From contig NZ_FNOI01000011.1 of assembly GCF_900107015.1 (NCBI RefSeq), positions 1 through 64,000 of the forward strand: DNA of 64,000 nucleotides, read 5' to 3'. How positions within the stretch are numbered: position 1 is the stretch's first letter; every line of letters starts with the position of its first letter. Positions 1 through 8,514 of this stretch are shown here, piece by piece. A model generated the notes under the pieces. That model saw nothing but the letters and a program-made list of their open reading frames with translations, was not told the origin of the DNA and ran no database searches. Source of the DNA: Litoreibacter albidus. GTDB lineage: Bacteria > Pseudomonadota > Alphaproteobacteria > Rhodobacterales > Rhodobacteraceae. The translations under genes and the position numbers were made by a program.

Positions 1-36
1 AAAAAAGCCCCCCGCATCACATGCGAGGGGCCTTTT
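1..36 (-). terminator. Rho-independent terminator of the small secreted-protein gene
   Basis: The stretch contains a C-rich arm, a CGCAT/ATGCG core and a G-rich arm around a 3-base loop. On the minus strand it is followed by a run of T (seen as AAAAAA at the window edge). It lies 27 bases past the stop of the leftward gene ending at 63, so it would end that transcript. A T-run on the plus side suggests it may act in both directions. Confidence 0.8.
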
Positions 37-62
37 CGGGTCAGGAGACGACCTAGGAGAAC

Positions 63-362
63 TTAGTAGTTAACGCGCTCGGCTGCGGACTCGTTACCCA
101 GTGCGAAGAACGACAGCAGGTCGGTGTTTGCGCGGGTTGCTTGGCCTGCGGTCACGGACACGTTGCGCTCTGCGGCGGCTTCGTTGGCTTGTGCGCCGGC
201 CAATTGTGCGGCGTAAACGTCACCGGTGGAGGTGTTCGGGATCACGCGCTCAGCGGCGGAGTTGTTGTCTGCTGCGAAGAATGCGGCGGCGTCTGTCACC
301 TGTGCTGCGAAAGCAGGAGCAGTTGCGGACAGGGCGATAATTGTTGCGATTACAGTTTTCAT
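63..362 (-). CDS. Small secreted protein with two SAAERV motifs
   Basis: This is a 99-residue protein with a clear Sec signal peptide (MKTVIATIIALSATAPAFA, then AQVTD). The start at 362 is preferred because AGAGAG sits about 8 bases upstream and it gives an intact signal peptide; a longer reading frame to 521 adds 53 residues with no signal-like character. The mature part carries a repeated unit, FFAADNNSAAERV near residue 30 and FFALGNESAAERV at the very C terminus, with a looser EAAAERNV copy between. I do not recognise a named family. The repeats suggest a short structural or binding element in a periplasmic protein. A strong terminator follows, so it is probably a single-gene transcript. 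Confidence 0.75.
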   Translation of the reverse strand: MKTVIATIIALSATAPAFAAQVTDAAAFFAADNNSAAERVIPNTSTGDVYAAQLAGAQANEAAAERNVSVTAGQATRANTDLLSFFALGNESAAERVNY

Positions 363-570
363 TTTCAGTACTCTCTTTTGTTTGTTTTCAGGCTGTTGCC
401 TAATGTGTGTGTCGGCGTGTTGCCGTTTGATGAGACTAATATGGGGCATGGAACCCCGCGCCTCAACGCCCAGACATCGCAAAAACGCCCCACTTCTGCG
501 CATTGATGCACAGCAAAACATCCCCTCTCGCGCACGCGATCACGCCGCCGTGAGAACCGGATCACGGACC
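363..570. other. Upstream region of the secreted-protein gene and truncated edge of rhs
   Basis: This interval should contain the leftward promoter for the small secreted protein. Reading frames cross it in several directions, but none shows a recognisable domain. Rhs core homology only begins around 580. The old rhs reading frame extends unbroken back to about 226, across the secreted-protein gene, but with no Rhs character, so the left part of the rhs gene has been lost. Confidence 0.5.
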
Positions 571-579
571 GTGAGACCG

Positions 580-1827
580 GTGAAATACGCCCCCTATGCG
601 CTTCATCCCGACCGTCAAGGCTCGGTCATAGCGATAACGGAACAGGCCACGGATACGGTCATGGCGCGCTATGTTTACGATGCCTTCGGGGCGCGTGAGC
701 AAACCGTTGCCTTGACCCTGCAGGACTACGGCTTCACGGGCCGCGAGTTTGATGCGGAGACCGGCCTCTACTACTACCGCGCGCGGCATTACGATCCGGC
801 TCAGGGGCGCTTCATTCAGTCCGACCCGCTCGGCTTCGCGGCGGGGGATCTTAACCTTTACGCCTACACCTGGAACGACCCCGCGAACTGGAGCGACCCC
901 AGCGGCTTGAGCGCCAGTGGCGAGAGCGGCCAGCTTAATGCCGGTGTTATGGCCATGGCCCAACGGGCGGTCAGCAAGGTCGGGCGTGGTGCTGTTTGTG
1001 TTGCGGGAAGAATCTCGACCGCGCTGAGCGAGCTGGGCGCGATCGTCAGCGAGGGACAGACGTTTAACAACATTACCAGCGTTGTTTCACTAGGGGAGGC
1101 CGCTTGCCGGACGAAGATCAAGGCGAAGAAAAAGAACCGCAATTGCGGTTGTCCCGGTGGTGGAAAGGGCGGTGTCAGTAGCGGAAACTCCTTCCCAGAC
1201 GGCACAGAGGTTCTGACACCGAACGGGAAAGTCGCCATTGAAACCTTGCGTGAGGGCGATTTGGTACTGGCGCGCAATGAGGACACCGGCGTCTCGGGCG
1301 TGTTCCCGGTCACAGCAGTGATGTCGCGTGAAGCCGCTGGGTTGATGTGGATCACCTTGGAAAACGAGGCCGGCAAGACCAGCCGCTTGGGGGTCACCTC
1401 CGGCCACCCGATGTTCGTGGTCGAGGCGGGCTGGACCGAGGCGGAAGCCCTGTCGGTCGGTGACAAGATACGAAGTTCGGACCTGTCATCATTGGTGGTC
1501 TTGGCCATCGAGCTTGATGATACCCAGCAAAAGGTCCACAATCTGGAGATCGCCGAGGCGCACACGTATTTTGCGGGAGAGCTGGAGGCTTGGGGGCATA
1601 ATGCCAGTTGGTCCAAACATCGAAAATCAGTTTATCAAGACTGCGGAGGAAAATGCTCTTATTGCGGGATACAAACTGTCTTTAGTGGCCCGCGAACAGG
1701 ACCCCGCAAGGACCGTTTCAGCCTTGATCACGTTATTCCTCGAAAATGGGGTGGTTCAGACGATAAATCAAACCTCATTGGATGCTGTGTGTCGTGCAAT
1801 TCTAAGCGTGGAGCTCCTAAGCCATGA
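580..1827 (+). CDS. Truncated Rhs core-Hint-HNH polymorphic toxin tip
   Basis: The translated product (about 415 residues from the GTG at 580; a GTG at 571 is equally possible) begins inside an Rhs repeat-associated core: HPDRQGSVIAIT, YVYDAFG, GLYYYRARHYDPAQGRFIQSDPLG, NLYAYTWNDP. A Hint (intein-like) autoprocessing domain follows from about residue 205 (FPDGTEVLTPNGKV; TSGHPMFV; VHNLEIAEAHTYF). It ends with a C-terminal HNH nuclease (CSYCG, LDHVIPRKWGGSD, N-L-I-G-C-C-x-x-C-N-x-K). In such proteins the Hint domain releases the C-terminal toxin. The long N-terminal Rhs shell is absent, so this is an orphan tip that could be expressed only from a fortuitous start. Its stop overlaps the next gene by four bases (ATGA). 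Confidence 0.85.
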   Translation: MKYAPYALHPDRQGSVIAITEQATDTVMARYVYDAFGAREQTVALTLQDYGFTGREFDAETGLYYYRARHYDPAQGRFIQSDPLGFAAGDLNLYAYTWNDPANWSDPSGLSASGESGQLNAGVMAMAQRAVSKVGRGAVCVAGRISTALSELGAIVSEGQTFNNITSVVSLGEAACRTKIKAKKKNRNCGCPGGGKGGVSSGNSFPDGTEVLTPNGKVAIETLREGDLVLARNEDTGVSGVFPVTAVMSREAAGLMWITLENEAGKTSRLGVTSGHPMFVVEAGWTEAEALSVGDKIRSSDLSSLVVLAIELDDTQQKVHNLEIAEAHTYFAGELEAWGHNASWSKHRKSVYQDCGGKCSYCGIQTVFSGPRTGPRKDRFSLDHVIPRKWGGSDDKSNLIGCCVSCNSKRGAPKP

Positions 1828-2447
1828 AGCTCAAAATGAATAATGGCTCTGAGCCAGTTCTCGCATGCCCACATGTTTTGCGAAACCTTCCGGAAACTGG
1901 TTTTTTTTGCCGGACACAAGATGGGCTGGTAGCGGCCTGCTGTGAGAGTTGTGACGCACTAGAGACTGGGGATGGATTAGGGCTAGTACATTTGACCCAT
2001 TTTTCTAAACACGCTGAGTTGCCAGAAGTAGCATTCTCGCTTCCAGTAAATGCTTGTATTAAGTGCAACGACGATAAATGGAATCTGGACTACTTCGAAG
2101 ACGATACAACCCCAGAAGAGGGAGAATTTCGTCTAGCTGCCGTCAATGATCCAATTCGCCATTGGACGGATAAGAAGGAGGTTCAATTTTTCGTTCTATC
2201 TGAAAGCCTGCCTGTTTTGGTTACGTTAGATGAGGGTATTCGCGTGCTACCTGTTTGGTCAGTAGGTCAATATATACCGCATGATTTTAGTAGAAAACTA
2301 GACGGTCGAGAAATACATCGAAAGTGCGCGCTCGGCGAAGTTCAGATGATGGCTGCTGTTGCCGGCGTTTCATTCTTGGCAATAGATTTTCTGACCGCTA
2401 GCTTCGACGTTGGATTGATTGCCCAACCCTTAACTTGCCCAGTGTAG
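1824..2447 (+). CDS. Candidate immunity protein for the HNH toxin tip
   Basis: This 207-residue protein overlaps the toxin stop by ATGA, the usual arrangement for a toxin and its cognate immunity protein. The N-terminal half is rich in cysteine and histidine (ACPHVL, FFCRTQ, ACCESCDAL, ACIKCNDDKW), which suggests a metal-binding fold. The C-terminal half (FFVLSESLPVLVT, VLPVWSVGQY, FLAIDFL) faintly resembles small DUF2750-type immunity domains. I cannot assign a family with confidence. Base composition is visibly lower in GC than the core genes to the right, in line with horizontal transfer. Function is inferred from position. Confidence 0.6.
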   Translation: MKLKMNNGSEPVLACPHVLRNLPETGFFCRTQDGLVAACCESCDALETGDGLGLVHLTHFSKHAELPEVAFSLPVNACIKCNDDKWNLDYFEDDTTPEEGEFRLAAVNDPIRHWTDKKEVQFFVLSESLPVLVTLDEGIRVLPVWSVGQYIPHDFSRKLDGREIHRKCALGEVQMMAAVAGVSFLAIDFLTASFDVGLIAQPLTCPV

Positions 2448-2511
2448 TGTCTCCTAAAGCTGCCTGTGCTCGGGTGCTTTCTTATGGTCAGTTGCCACGC
2501 CGCAAAGGGCG

Positions 2512-2634
2512 CACAATCTCGAGATCGCTGAGGCCCACACCTATTTTGATGCGATCGCACCAGATGCAGAAAAGTGGCGGCGTTGGTTTTTCCTTTTGGA
2601 GGAGGGCAGATCGACGAAGTCTTTGTTCCAGACG
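2512..2634 (+). pseudogene. Orphan Hint-domain tail of a displaced Rhs toxin cassette
   Basis: Reading CAC AAT CTC GAG... from 2512 gives HNLEIAEAHTYF, the same C-terminal Hint motif seen at 1537-1572 in the intact tip, with several synonymous differences. No Hint domain precedes it. The frame continues (DAIAPDAEKWRRWFF...) until it meets the opposing lipase remnant at 2635, and this tail might be the start of another toxin. It appears to be the scar of an older Rhs tip left after a newer toxin-immunity cassette was inserted upstream. Confidence 0.65.
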
Positions 2635-3696
2635 TTAACCAGAATGTGCTTCGTGTATTTGAGGCAGGGCCGTTATGGGAAGGGTCGCGCGCGCCTCGGG
2701 GGCGTTTCTCAATCTCGGATGGCCGATCCATTTCGCGCTGTTGTAGGGTCCGTCCTTCGTCGACACGTGCCTATAATTGCGCAAAACTATCCGGCGGGCA
2801 GCGCCAGCCGGAGTGCCGGCCCGAATAGAGGCCACGTAAGGGGCTAATCCAGAAGGTATCTGATATTCTTCCCGAGAGGTTAGAAGGTCGAGCAGGGCGC
2901 CATTAAGATGTACTTTTGCCGCATCATGCATCATGTGCAGGGCAACACGTGACAGGCCCATTTTGACCCACGGGCGATGCAGCGCGCGCTGCTCGTCATA
3001 GGTATCGCGGGTGATGGTGCGCGAAACGCCGCGCGCAGAAACAGTGATCCGGTAAGGAACCACCGGCGTCATGTGGCGCATGATGCCACCGGTCGTTTCC
3101 GATGAGGTCATCCAGCCTTCGTCGACAAAGACCCACTCGTCCGCAGCGTTGACGCCCCGTGCAAGATCTTCGCGGCGGGTGGCGGCCTGCGCGGCTTCGG
3201 CCTGCGCGCGAGTATCGAAATTGCGACGGTTGGTGCGGCCTAAGGGCGCGAAATCGCCAGTTCCGTCAGCGTCGCGGTAGCCACCGCCGACATCGGAATG
3301 GGCCCCGGGCAGGGCGAGCGTGTCACCCCCGCCGGTGGGGGTGTTGCGGTTCAGGCGAAAACTGTTGCGGTATTCTTCAGCGGCAGTCAGCTGGTAAATT
3401 TGGCCAGTAACCTGTGCGGTTTTGACATGGACGTTGACCTCGCCATTGTCGTCATCAGCCGGGTCACCGATCCCGCTGCATTCGTTTGCTTCGTTGTAAT
3501 CAGAGCCGTTTTTGTAAAGCGGATAAAGCAGCGCGGGAGGACGTTGAACCGGTTGTTGCCGGTCCCGTCGAAGAAAACCCCAACCTCAAGCGTGACGTCC
3601 GGACAGGTCTGAGTGGTGTTGCCCGTCGCGCCGGAGAGGCCTGCATCAGCGGCGGCTGTGGTGGCGTCGGCGTCAACATGTGTCAAGCTAGCCAAT
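2635..3696 (-). pseudogene. DUF2235 (Tle1-type) lipase effector, broken
   Basis: The minus strand from a TTG near 3696 (AGGAG 6 bases ahead) reads toward VGVFFDGTGNNRFN, the N-terminal hallmark of DUF2235 phospholipase effectors of the type VI secretion system. Around 3535-3550 the frame is lost and continues one base over as ALLYPLYKNGSDYNEANECSG. The later DUF2235 pieces are present (QIYQLTAAEEYRNSFRLNR, LPGAHSDVGGGYRD). The central segment with the nucleophile motif (GFSRGA) is missing, so there is both a frameshift and an internal deletion. The C-terminal part runs intact to the stop at 2635. The remnant cannot be an active lipase. Confidence 0.8.
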
Positions 3697-3699
3697 GAC

Positions 3700-4281
3700 T
3701 TACTCCTGCGGCGTTGGGCATTCTGGATCGATGACAGCTGGGCGGCTGATACCCATAATACTCGACAGGCCTGCGAGTTGTCCGGTCTCCAGCCGCCAGG
3801 CTTTATCCTCTGACGGCACGCGGACCCCGCAGGTGCGAACCACATCTTTCAGGTCGCTTAGCTCAATACCGGCTTTGTCGGAGCCGATCAGAAACAAGCC
3901 ATTCGGCCCCATGATGACGTTCAGCGCGTAGTGGGTGAAATTGGTGTTCAACTCGTCAATGGGCACATCGACATGTGCCTCCCACGCGCGATCTGTCGTC
4001 AACTCGACCCACCTGGCTGCGACACGCCAAAGGCCGTCGTCGCCATCGTCCAGTGGAATACTGCCCACGGCACTTCCCGCCGAACGGGGTGGCCCCTGAT
4101 CCGCCCGCCCACCGGGAATAAATATCGGGGTCGGCGCAAGTGGCATTTCAATGGAAAAATGCGTCAGAACAACAGGTGTCGAGTGATAGCTAGAGAACAT
4201 CAACGACAATGCGGAGGGATCATCATCAGCCTTGCAGCCCGCCAGAACGGCAAGCGCAAGCAAAGGCATGGCCCACCTCAT
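3700..4281 (-). CDS. Lipoprotein next to the lipase remnant; probable immunity protein
   Basis: The product has 193 residues from the ATG at 4281. It opens with MRWAMPLLALAVLAGCKAD, a lipoprotein signal peptide with lipobox LAGC, so it should be anchored to a membrane on the periplasmic side. The body (SLMFSSYHSTPVVLTHFSIE, RAWEAHVDVPIDEL, ALNVIMGPNGLFLIGSD) resembles small lipoproteins of the DUF3304/DUF2931 kind encoded beside Tle1 lipases, where they neutralise the enzyme. It ends four bases before the probable TTG start of the lipase remnant and overlaps the preceding frame by ATGA. Unlike its partner it appears intact. The family assignment is by resemblance only. Confidence 0.6.
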   Translation of the reverse strand: MRWAMPLLALAVLAGCKADDDPSALSLMFSSYHSTPVVLTHFSIEMPLAPTPIFIPGGRADQGPPRSAGSAVGSIPLDDGDDGLWRVAARWVELTTDRAWEAHVDVPIDELNTNFTHYALNVIMGPNGLFLIGSDKAGIELSDLKDVVRTCGVRVPSEDKAWRLETGQLAGLSSIMGISRPAVIDPECPTPQE

Positions 4282-4960
4282 GGCTGGTCGCCCCGCTTCG
4301 CTGCGACAGGGCCGCCTTTGGGCCAAGGTTGGCCAACCCGTCGCAGCTCTGCGGGCTCGCGTGACCAGTCGACCAGCGTGATGTTGATGCTTGTGTAGAC
4401 AGCCTCCAGCCACTCGGTAGCCTCGGTGACGACGTAGTGCTCCACCGATGTACCCTCAAGCGGCGGCGGGACGGGTGTGGTTCCGTAGATAGACCCAAAC
4501 GGAAGGGGCTTCAGCCGCTTAACAAGCCGGTCGAAAACAGGCTGGCCGTCAGGGGCAAAAGCCTCAATCCCGGCGGCCGGGAAGTTTAATAAATCTAGGG
4601 CGATCTGCTCGTCAGCCGGGGGCGGCGCAGTGTTGAGGATATAGGGCATATCAAGTGTCGCAAGCCCCGGCGCCAGAAACCCGAACCCATGGCGGCGCGA
4701 CCAGAACGCGACCTCGCCAAGCCCGCCCAAGGCGATGGCATGAGTATCCCCTGACAGATCAGGGTCGCCTTCAAAGATGTAGCTGGTGACTGGGCCAAGC
4801 ATGGAGGGCACGATCAACTGCAACCGCCCGCCAGTGAGGCAAGTCCGGCGGTGCGCCATACATCCAACAATGCATCGGGCAGGGTGCCAGTGTGGCGGGC
4901 GATCGTGGCAGCATTTACGGGCACGCCGTTTTTCAGTCGCTCGGCCAAAAAAACATCTCC
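4278..4960 (-). pseudogene. GAD-like/DUF1851-type immunity gene, frameshifted
   Basis: The longer part, from 4859 leftwards, is open for 193 codons and shows GAD-like features (DTHAIALGGLGEVAFWSRRHG; PFGSIYGTTPVP). Just upstream, another frame reads DVFLAERLKNGVPVNAATIARHTGTLPDALLDVWRTAGLASLAGG and then stops at about 4815. This is the expected N-terminal half (a LPD-x-LL-x-WRTAGL type motif). The two halves join across a one-base shift near 4815-4840, so the gene is broken. GAD-like proteins often sit in type VI effector-immunity clusters. The downstream lipoprotein starts inside its stop codon. Confidence 0.6.
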
Positions 4961-5099
4961 GGAAATGCAGTCTAAATGTCTTTCTTGATATCCGATTAGT
5001 TTAGGTCAGATCGGTGATTTTAAGCAACTAGGGTTTTTGACAACAAGAAGGTAGGGTAACGCCTAAAGGGTAATTCTTCTGCTAGACCCCTCAAAGCCT
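4961..5099. other. Non-coding spacer between immunity remnant and IS30 remnant
   Basis: No convincing frame is visible. The sequence is AT-richer than its surroundings and probably includes the degraded left end of the insertion sequence. I could not identify a clean terminal inverted repeat. Confidence 0.4.
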
Positions 5100-6029
5100 T
5101 GATGACGCTTTCCGCCTAGTCTGGGTTTGGCTGCGTTGATTTTTCAGCGCCGTCGGTCCCGTAGATCGAGGTAGATACTTTCACAGTCTGTTGTTCGTAT
5201 GCTCAACGGTGCCTTTCTGGTACGGCGCTTGTGGATCACAGAACCACGCTTCTGCGCCGATCCCATCCTTGAGATGCTTCCAGGCGGAGAATTCTATACC
5301 GCGATCAAAGGTGACCGAGTGGCGGGCATCTGCGGGCAGGGGAGCGAGGCCTTGGATCAGCGCTTCCATGATCGGCTTTGATGTTCGATCCTCATTGCGC
5401 ATCACAACAGCATAGCGGCTCACGCGTTCGACCAGAGACGTCACGTTCACCTTCCCATGCTCCTTGCGGAACATCATCAGATCGCACTCCCAGTGGCCGA
5501 ACTCAGAGCGTTCTGCGATCCGTTCCGGCCTGTACGACAGGCTCTGTGTATCAAAGATGTGACCGCGTTGATGGCGTCGATATCCACATGGCTTGCGGCG
5601 ACGGCGGTGCTCGGGCAGGTGGCGATAGAACTGCTCTGCGCGCCCGTCCTTGGACTAGGCGAAGCGGTAGATCGTCTCGTGACTCACGCGGATCGGATGA
5701 CGTTCAAGCCGCGTGCGGCCAGCAATTTGCTCGGGCGACCAACCCGCCTTCAGACGGTCTTCGATGGCGGCCTTAAGTTCAGGGTGAACGATCATCTTAC
5801 GATGGATTGCGCGGCGCGCCTCATATTTGTCCTGAGCGACAAGCGCGTGATAGCCGTCCAGCTCCGGCAGCTCAGTGTCAGTGTATAGGTTGCGCTTGAT
5901 GTCTCGGTAGATCGTGGAAGGGTCACGACCCAATCTATCCGCGATCTCTGATACCGGCATTTTGTCTTCCAGCCACTTTGCGTGCTTGCGGCGTTCATCC
6001 AACTTCAGGTGACAGTAGTGGCTCCCCAT
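5100..6029 (-). pseudogene. IS30-family transposase, inactivated
   Basis: The frame starts at 6029 with MGSHYCHLKLDERRKHAKWLE and the IS30 helix-turn-helix (ISEIADRLGRDPSTIYRDIKRN in character), then WSPEQIAGRTRLE. It stops at a TAG near 5653 where IS30 proteins have Tyr (IYRFA-stop-SKDGRAEQFYRHLPE). The same frame resumes with the catalytic core (GHWECDLMMFRKEHGKVNV, TFDRGIEFSAWKHL, APYQKGTVEHTNNRL). It stops again at a TGA near 5178 where CGA (Arg) is expected, followed by KYLPRST. Two in-frame nonsense codons, both explicable as single-base changes, make it a dead element. Confidence 0.85.
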
Positions 6030-6227
6030 TCTTCACACTCCATGCAACATTCTGTTTTAATACAGAAATTGCGCTTCGCTTGTGAAAACACCCCGCGTAC
6101 ACACCTTACACTAATAATCAATCTTATGTAACATGTTTGGCACTAACCGGAGTGAGGCTGAGCTGAGCGGGTTTCTAAGAAAGTGTTCTGCAAATCAACT
6201 CGATGTTCTGTGTTGATGTGAGAAAAA

Positions 6228-6674
6228 TCATAGCGACACGATCCGCGACCATTCTGCCTCGGTTGTCTCACCCGCAGCAACAAGATCATGAACAGCGTCT
6301 CTGAGCGTTCGGAATCGCCTAATTTCGGCATCCGGATCCAGTGGCAAACCTCCTGCCATAGCTGAAATGTCCTTCCTGCCTTGCGCACTCACTGCCATCA
6401 GCTCTGAGACGACCCGCCTTCCTTTATAGCCCGAATTATTACAGCTCTCACAACCCTGTCCCGCGCAGGATTTGCATACACGTCTCACTAATCGCTGGGA
6501 AAGCACCCCGCGTAGTGTCGCCGCGAGAAGGTAAGGCGCCACTCCCAGATCGATCAATCGATCAATGGCGGAAAGCGCATCATTTGTGTGCACTGTTGAG
6601 AGAACTAATCGTCCCAAGAGCGCCGCTCTGACGGCAATCTCTGCGGTTTCCTCGTCACGGATTTCCCCTTGTAG
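6228..6674 (-). pseudogene. GspE/PulE-type ATPase, C-terminal fragment
   Basis: The minus strand reads [45 protein letters not shown], the conserved Walker B/His-box region of type II secretion or type IV pilus assembly ATPases. It continues through the zinc-binding C-x-x-C pairs ([28 protein letters not shown]) to a natural C terminus at 6228. Everything N-terminal to LQGEIRDEE, including Walker A, is missing. No other gsp gene is nearby, so this is a stray relic. Confidence 0.85.
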
Positions 6675-6704
6675 CCTAGACGAACCTACGGGACACTTGC
6701 CGAG

Positions 6705-6852
6705 TTACTCTAGCTCGTCTCTGAGAACTTCGTAATGGGTCTGGCCGTCATGTGCGCCGTGCGGTCTAGCTAAGTTGTAGAACCGCTCCCATTCGTCGAG
6801 TTTGGCCTCCAGATCGACGTCACCTTTGCAGCTAAGAAGTTGATAGAAGTCC
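6705..6852 (-). pseudogene. Integrase-type transposase, C-terminal fragment
   Basis: On the minus strand the last 47 codons of an open frame read FYQLLSCKGDVDLEAKLDEWERFYNLARPHGAHDGQTHYEVLRDELE. This matches the C-terminal end of rve-domain transposases (IS481/IS3 type, with the N-x-x-RPH-x-x-x-x-x-x-T-x-x-E signature). The upstream catalytic core is absent; the preceding codons have no transposase character. Confidence 0.75.
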
Positions 6853-6949
6853 CAAGCTGATGCAAATGCTTGAGAACGGGCAGCTAGACATGACAATGAG
6901 CACGCGGCGCTCGGGCAGCTACAAGAGTGTGCTTTTGTTAAAACCGCCC

Positions 6950-7317
6950 GCCTTGTGATCGCGTCTGAAAGCTGGCAGTTTAATCCGTCTGAGCCTATTC
7001 CGCTGGTCTTGAGAGATGAGCCGAGCATGTTCCGCCGTATCGCGCTCTCTTCGCTTGATCTGAGCGGGCAAACCTACGTTGAGCGTCTTACGTCTTCGTC
7101 ACTCGCAGGCGTCCGTCTCGCCGTCGCAGCGGAGCTTGGCATCACGGTACGGACGAAGAGCTCCTTGTTCACCAACACCAAAATATTGACGGAAAAGGAT
7201 GGTCTGCCTTCGCTGCCAGACATCCCATACTGTCTGCATCGGTCCGTTCAAAATGTCCGTCAGGAGTGCATTGATCTTTTCGAAATAATTGAAAGTCAGG
7301 CCGCGGAACTAAGCTAG
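6950..7317 (+). pseudogene. LysR-type regulator, C-terminal fragment
   Basis: From about 6965 the plus strand reads SWQFNPSEPIPLVLRDEPSMFRRIALSSLDLSGQTYVERLTSSSLAGVRLAVAAELGITVRTKS and ends at 7317. This is the second half of a LysR substrate-binding domain (the SSLAGVxxAVxAxLGITV segment is typical). The DNA-binding N terminus is missing. It abuts the integrase fragment, so the gene was probably cut by rearrangement. Confidence 0.7.
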
Positions 7318-7339
7318 CGCGCCCTACACGCCGTACGGG

Positions 7340-7675
7340 TTAATCCATGTGGAATACTTCCTGCATATCCGCCCAATGCTCCCCCTCGGCACGGCTCTCT
7401 AGCGGGCGTTGCATCGGCCCACAGATTGCCCACCATTTCTGGGTGGTGGGGTCATCCGCCATCTTTTTCATATCGGCGTCAAAATCCGCCCCGTGGTATT
7501 CCCAATACCCGAAAAGCGTGGCCTCTGCCTCGTTCCAAAATATCGTGTAATTCCGCACGTTGCTGCGCGACAGCTGCGCCAGGACATCTGGCCACACGTC
7601 CGCATGCAGGCGCCGATATTCCGCCGCTTGCGCGGGATCGAGACCGATCATCATTCCCATGCGTTTCATACTCAT
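7340..7675 (-). CDS. rhaM: L-rhamnose mutarotase-type sugar mutarotase
   Basis: The 111-residue product matches the RhaM (DUF718) family along its whole length: MKRMGMMIGLDPAQAAEYRRLHADVWPDV, NYTIFWNEAEATLFGYWEYHG, DPTTQKWWAICGPMQRPL. These enzymes interconvert the alpha and beta anomers of a deoxy sugar, feeding the correct anomer to the first catabolic enzyme. It is the last gene of the nine-gene leftward operon and overlaps the lactonase gene by four bases. In non-phosphorylating L-fucose or L-rhamnose clusters a protein of this family is a regular member. The exact sugar cannot be read from the sequence. Confidence 0.85.
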   Translation of the reverse strand: MSMKRMGMMIGLDPAQAAEYRRLHADVWPDVLAQLSRSNVRNYTIFWNEAEATLFGYWEYHGADFDADMKKMADDPTTQKWWAICGPMQRPLESRAEGEHWADMQEVFHMD

Positions 7676-8514
7676 TCCCCCAAGCCCAAGTTGTAAAATC
7701 TATTTGCTGTGCGGCCCATGATCTGGGCTGCTGCTTCGGGGCCGTGTTCTGATGCGATAGATTGCACTGCTCGGAACCAAGCCGCGTAGTCAGCCGCTAG
7801 GTTCACGACTGGCCAGTCACTGCCCCACATCACGCGGTCGGCTCCGAAGCATTTGATGATCTCTTGGCCATGGGTCGCGACATCTGCCATATCCCAATCG
7901 CCGCGTGCTTCCGTCACAAGGCCCGACAGCTTGCAATAGACAGAAGGCGATTCCGCCAATCCCGCCAGCCCGTCGCGCCATAGGGCCGCGGGCGCGACAC
8001 CCGGTAAAATCTCAGGCTTGGCACCATGATCGACAACAATCTGCAAGTCGGGATACCGCTGCGTCAGTACTTTGATCGCACCTAAATGGCGTGGCTGGAT
8101 CAGCGCATCGAACCGCAATCCCAAAGTGATCATTGCTTCAATCGCATCCGCGCAATCAGCGCCAAGTATCCAGTCTTCCGCCGCAATATTCTGCAGCATG
8201 GGGCGAACGCCCTTCAGCATCGGATCCTTCGCCAATGCGGTTAGCGTTTCGACCGCATCATCAGCGGATAAGTCTACCCAACCGACGACGCCCGCGATGA
8301 AATCAGTCTTGGCTGCGATCTCCAGCAAGAACCGCGTCTCAGCTACCGTGTCAGTGGCCTGCACTAACACCGTGTGGCTAACGCCCGCCTGCTGCAACGC
8401 AGGGTTCAAATCATCGGGGCCGAAGTCCTTGAAAATCGGGGCCACGGACGCATCGGGCCAAGGGTAATCCCCCCGCCCCAGCGTCCAGAAATGCTGATGT
8501 GCGTCGATGATCAT
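7672..8514 (-). CDS. Amidohydrolase-family sugar lactonase (fuconolactonase-like)
   Basis: This 280-residue protein is an amidohydrolase-2 (TIM-barrel) enzyme. It shows the N-terminal metal motif DAHQHFW, the strand-end DHGAKPEI and the late GSDWPVVNL. Relatives hydrolyse L-fucono-, L-rhamnono- or galactarolactones to the open sugar acid. Position directly after an aldo/keto reductase and with an enolase-type dehydratase in the same operon supports the second step of an oxidative deoxy-sugar pathway. It overlaps both neighbours by four bases, so translation is probably coupled. The substrate is inferred. Confidence 0.85.
   Translation of the reverse strand: MIIDAHQHFWTLGRGDYPWPDASVAPIFKDFGPDDLNPALQQAGVSHTVLVQATDTVAETRFLLEIAAKTDFIAGVVGWVDLSADDAVETLTALAKDPMLKGVRPMLQNIAAEDWILGADCADAIEAMITLGLRFDALIQPRHLGAIKVLTQRYPDLQIVVDHGAKPEILPGVAPAALWRDGLAGLAESPSVYCKLSGLVTEARGDWDMADVATHGQEIIKCFGADRVMWGSDWPVVNLAADYAAWFRAVQSIASEHGPEAAAQIMGRTANRFYNLGLGE

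Noticed and set aside
864-1616. 250-codon minus-strand frame across the Rhs-Hint gene
   Set aside because: It is a GC-driven shadow of the plus-strand gene, which has clear Rhs and Hint motifs.
5181-6029. IS30 element as an active insertion sequence
   Set aside because: Two in-frame stop codons in the transposase, a degraded 3' end, and no clear matching terminal repeats by eye.
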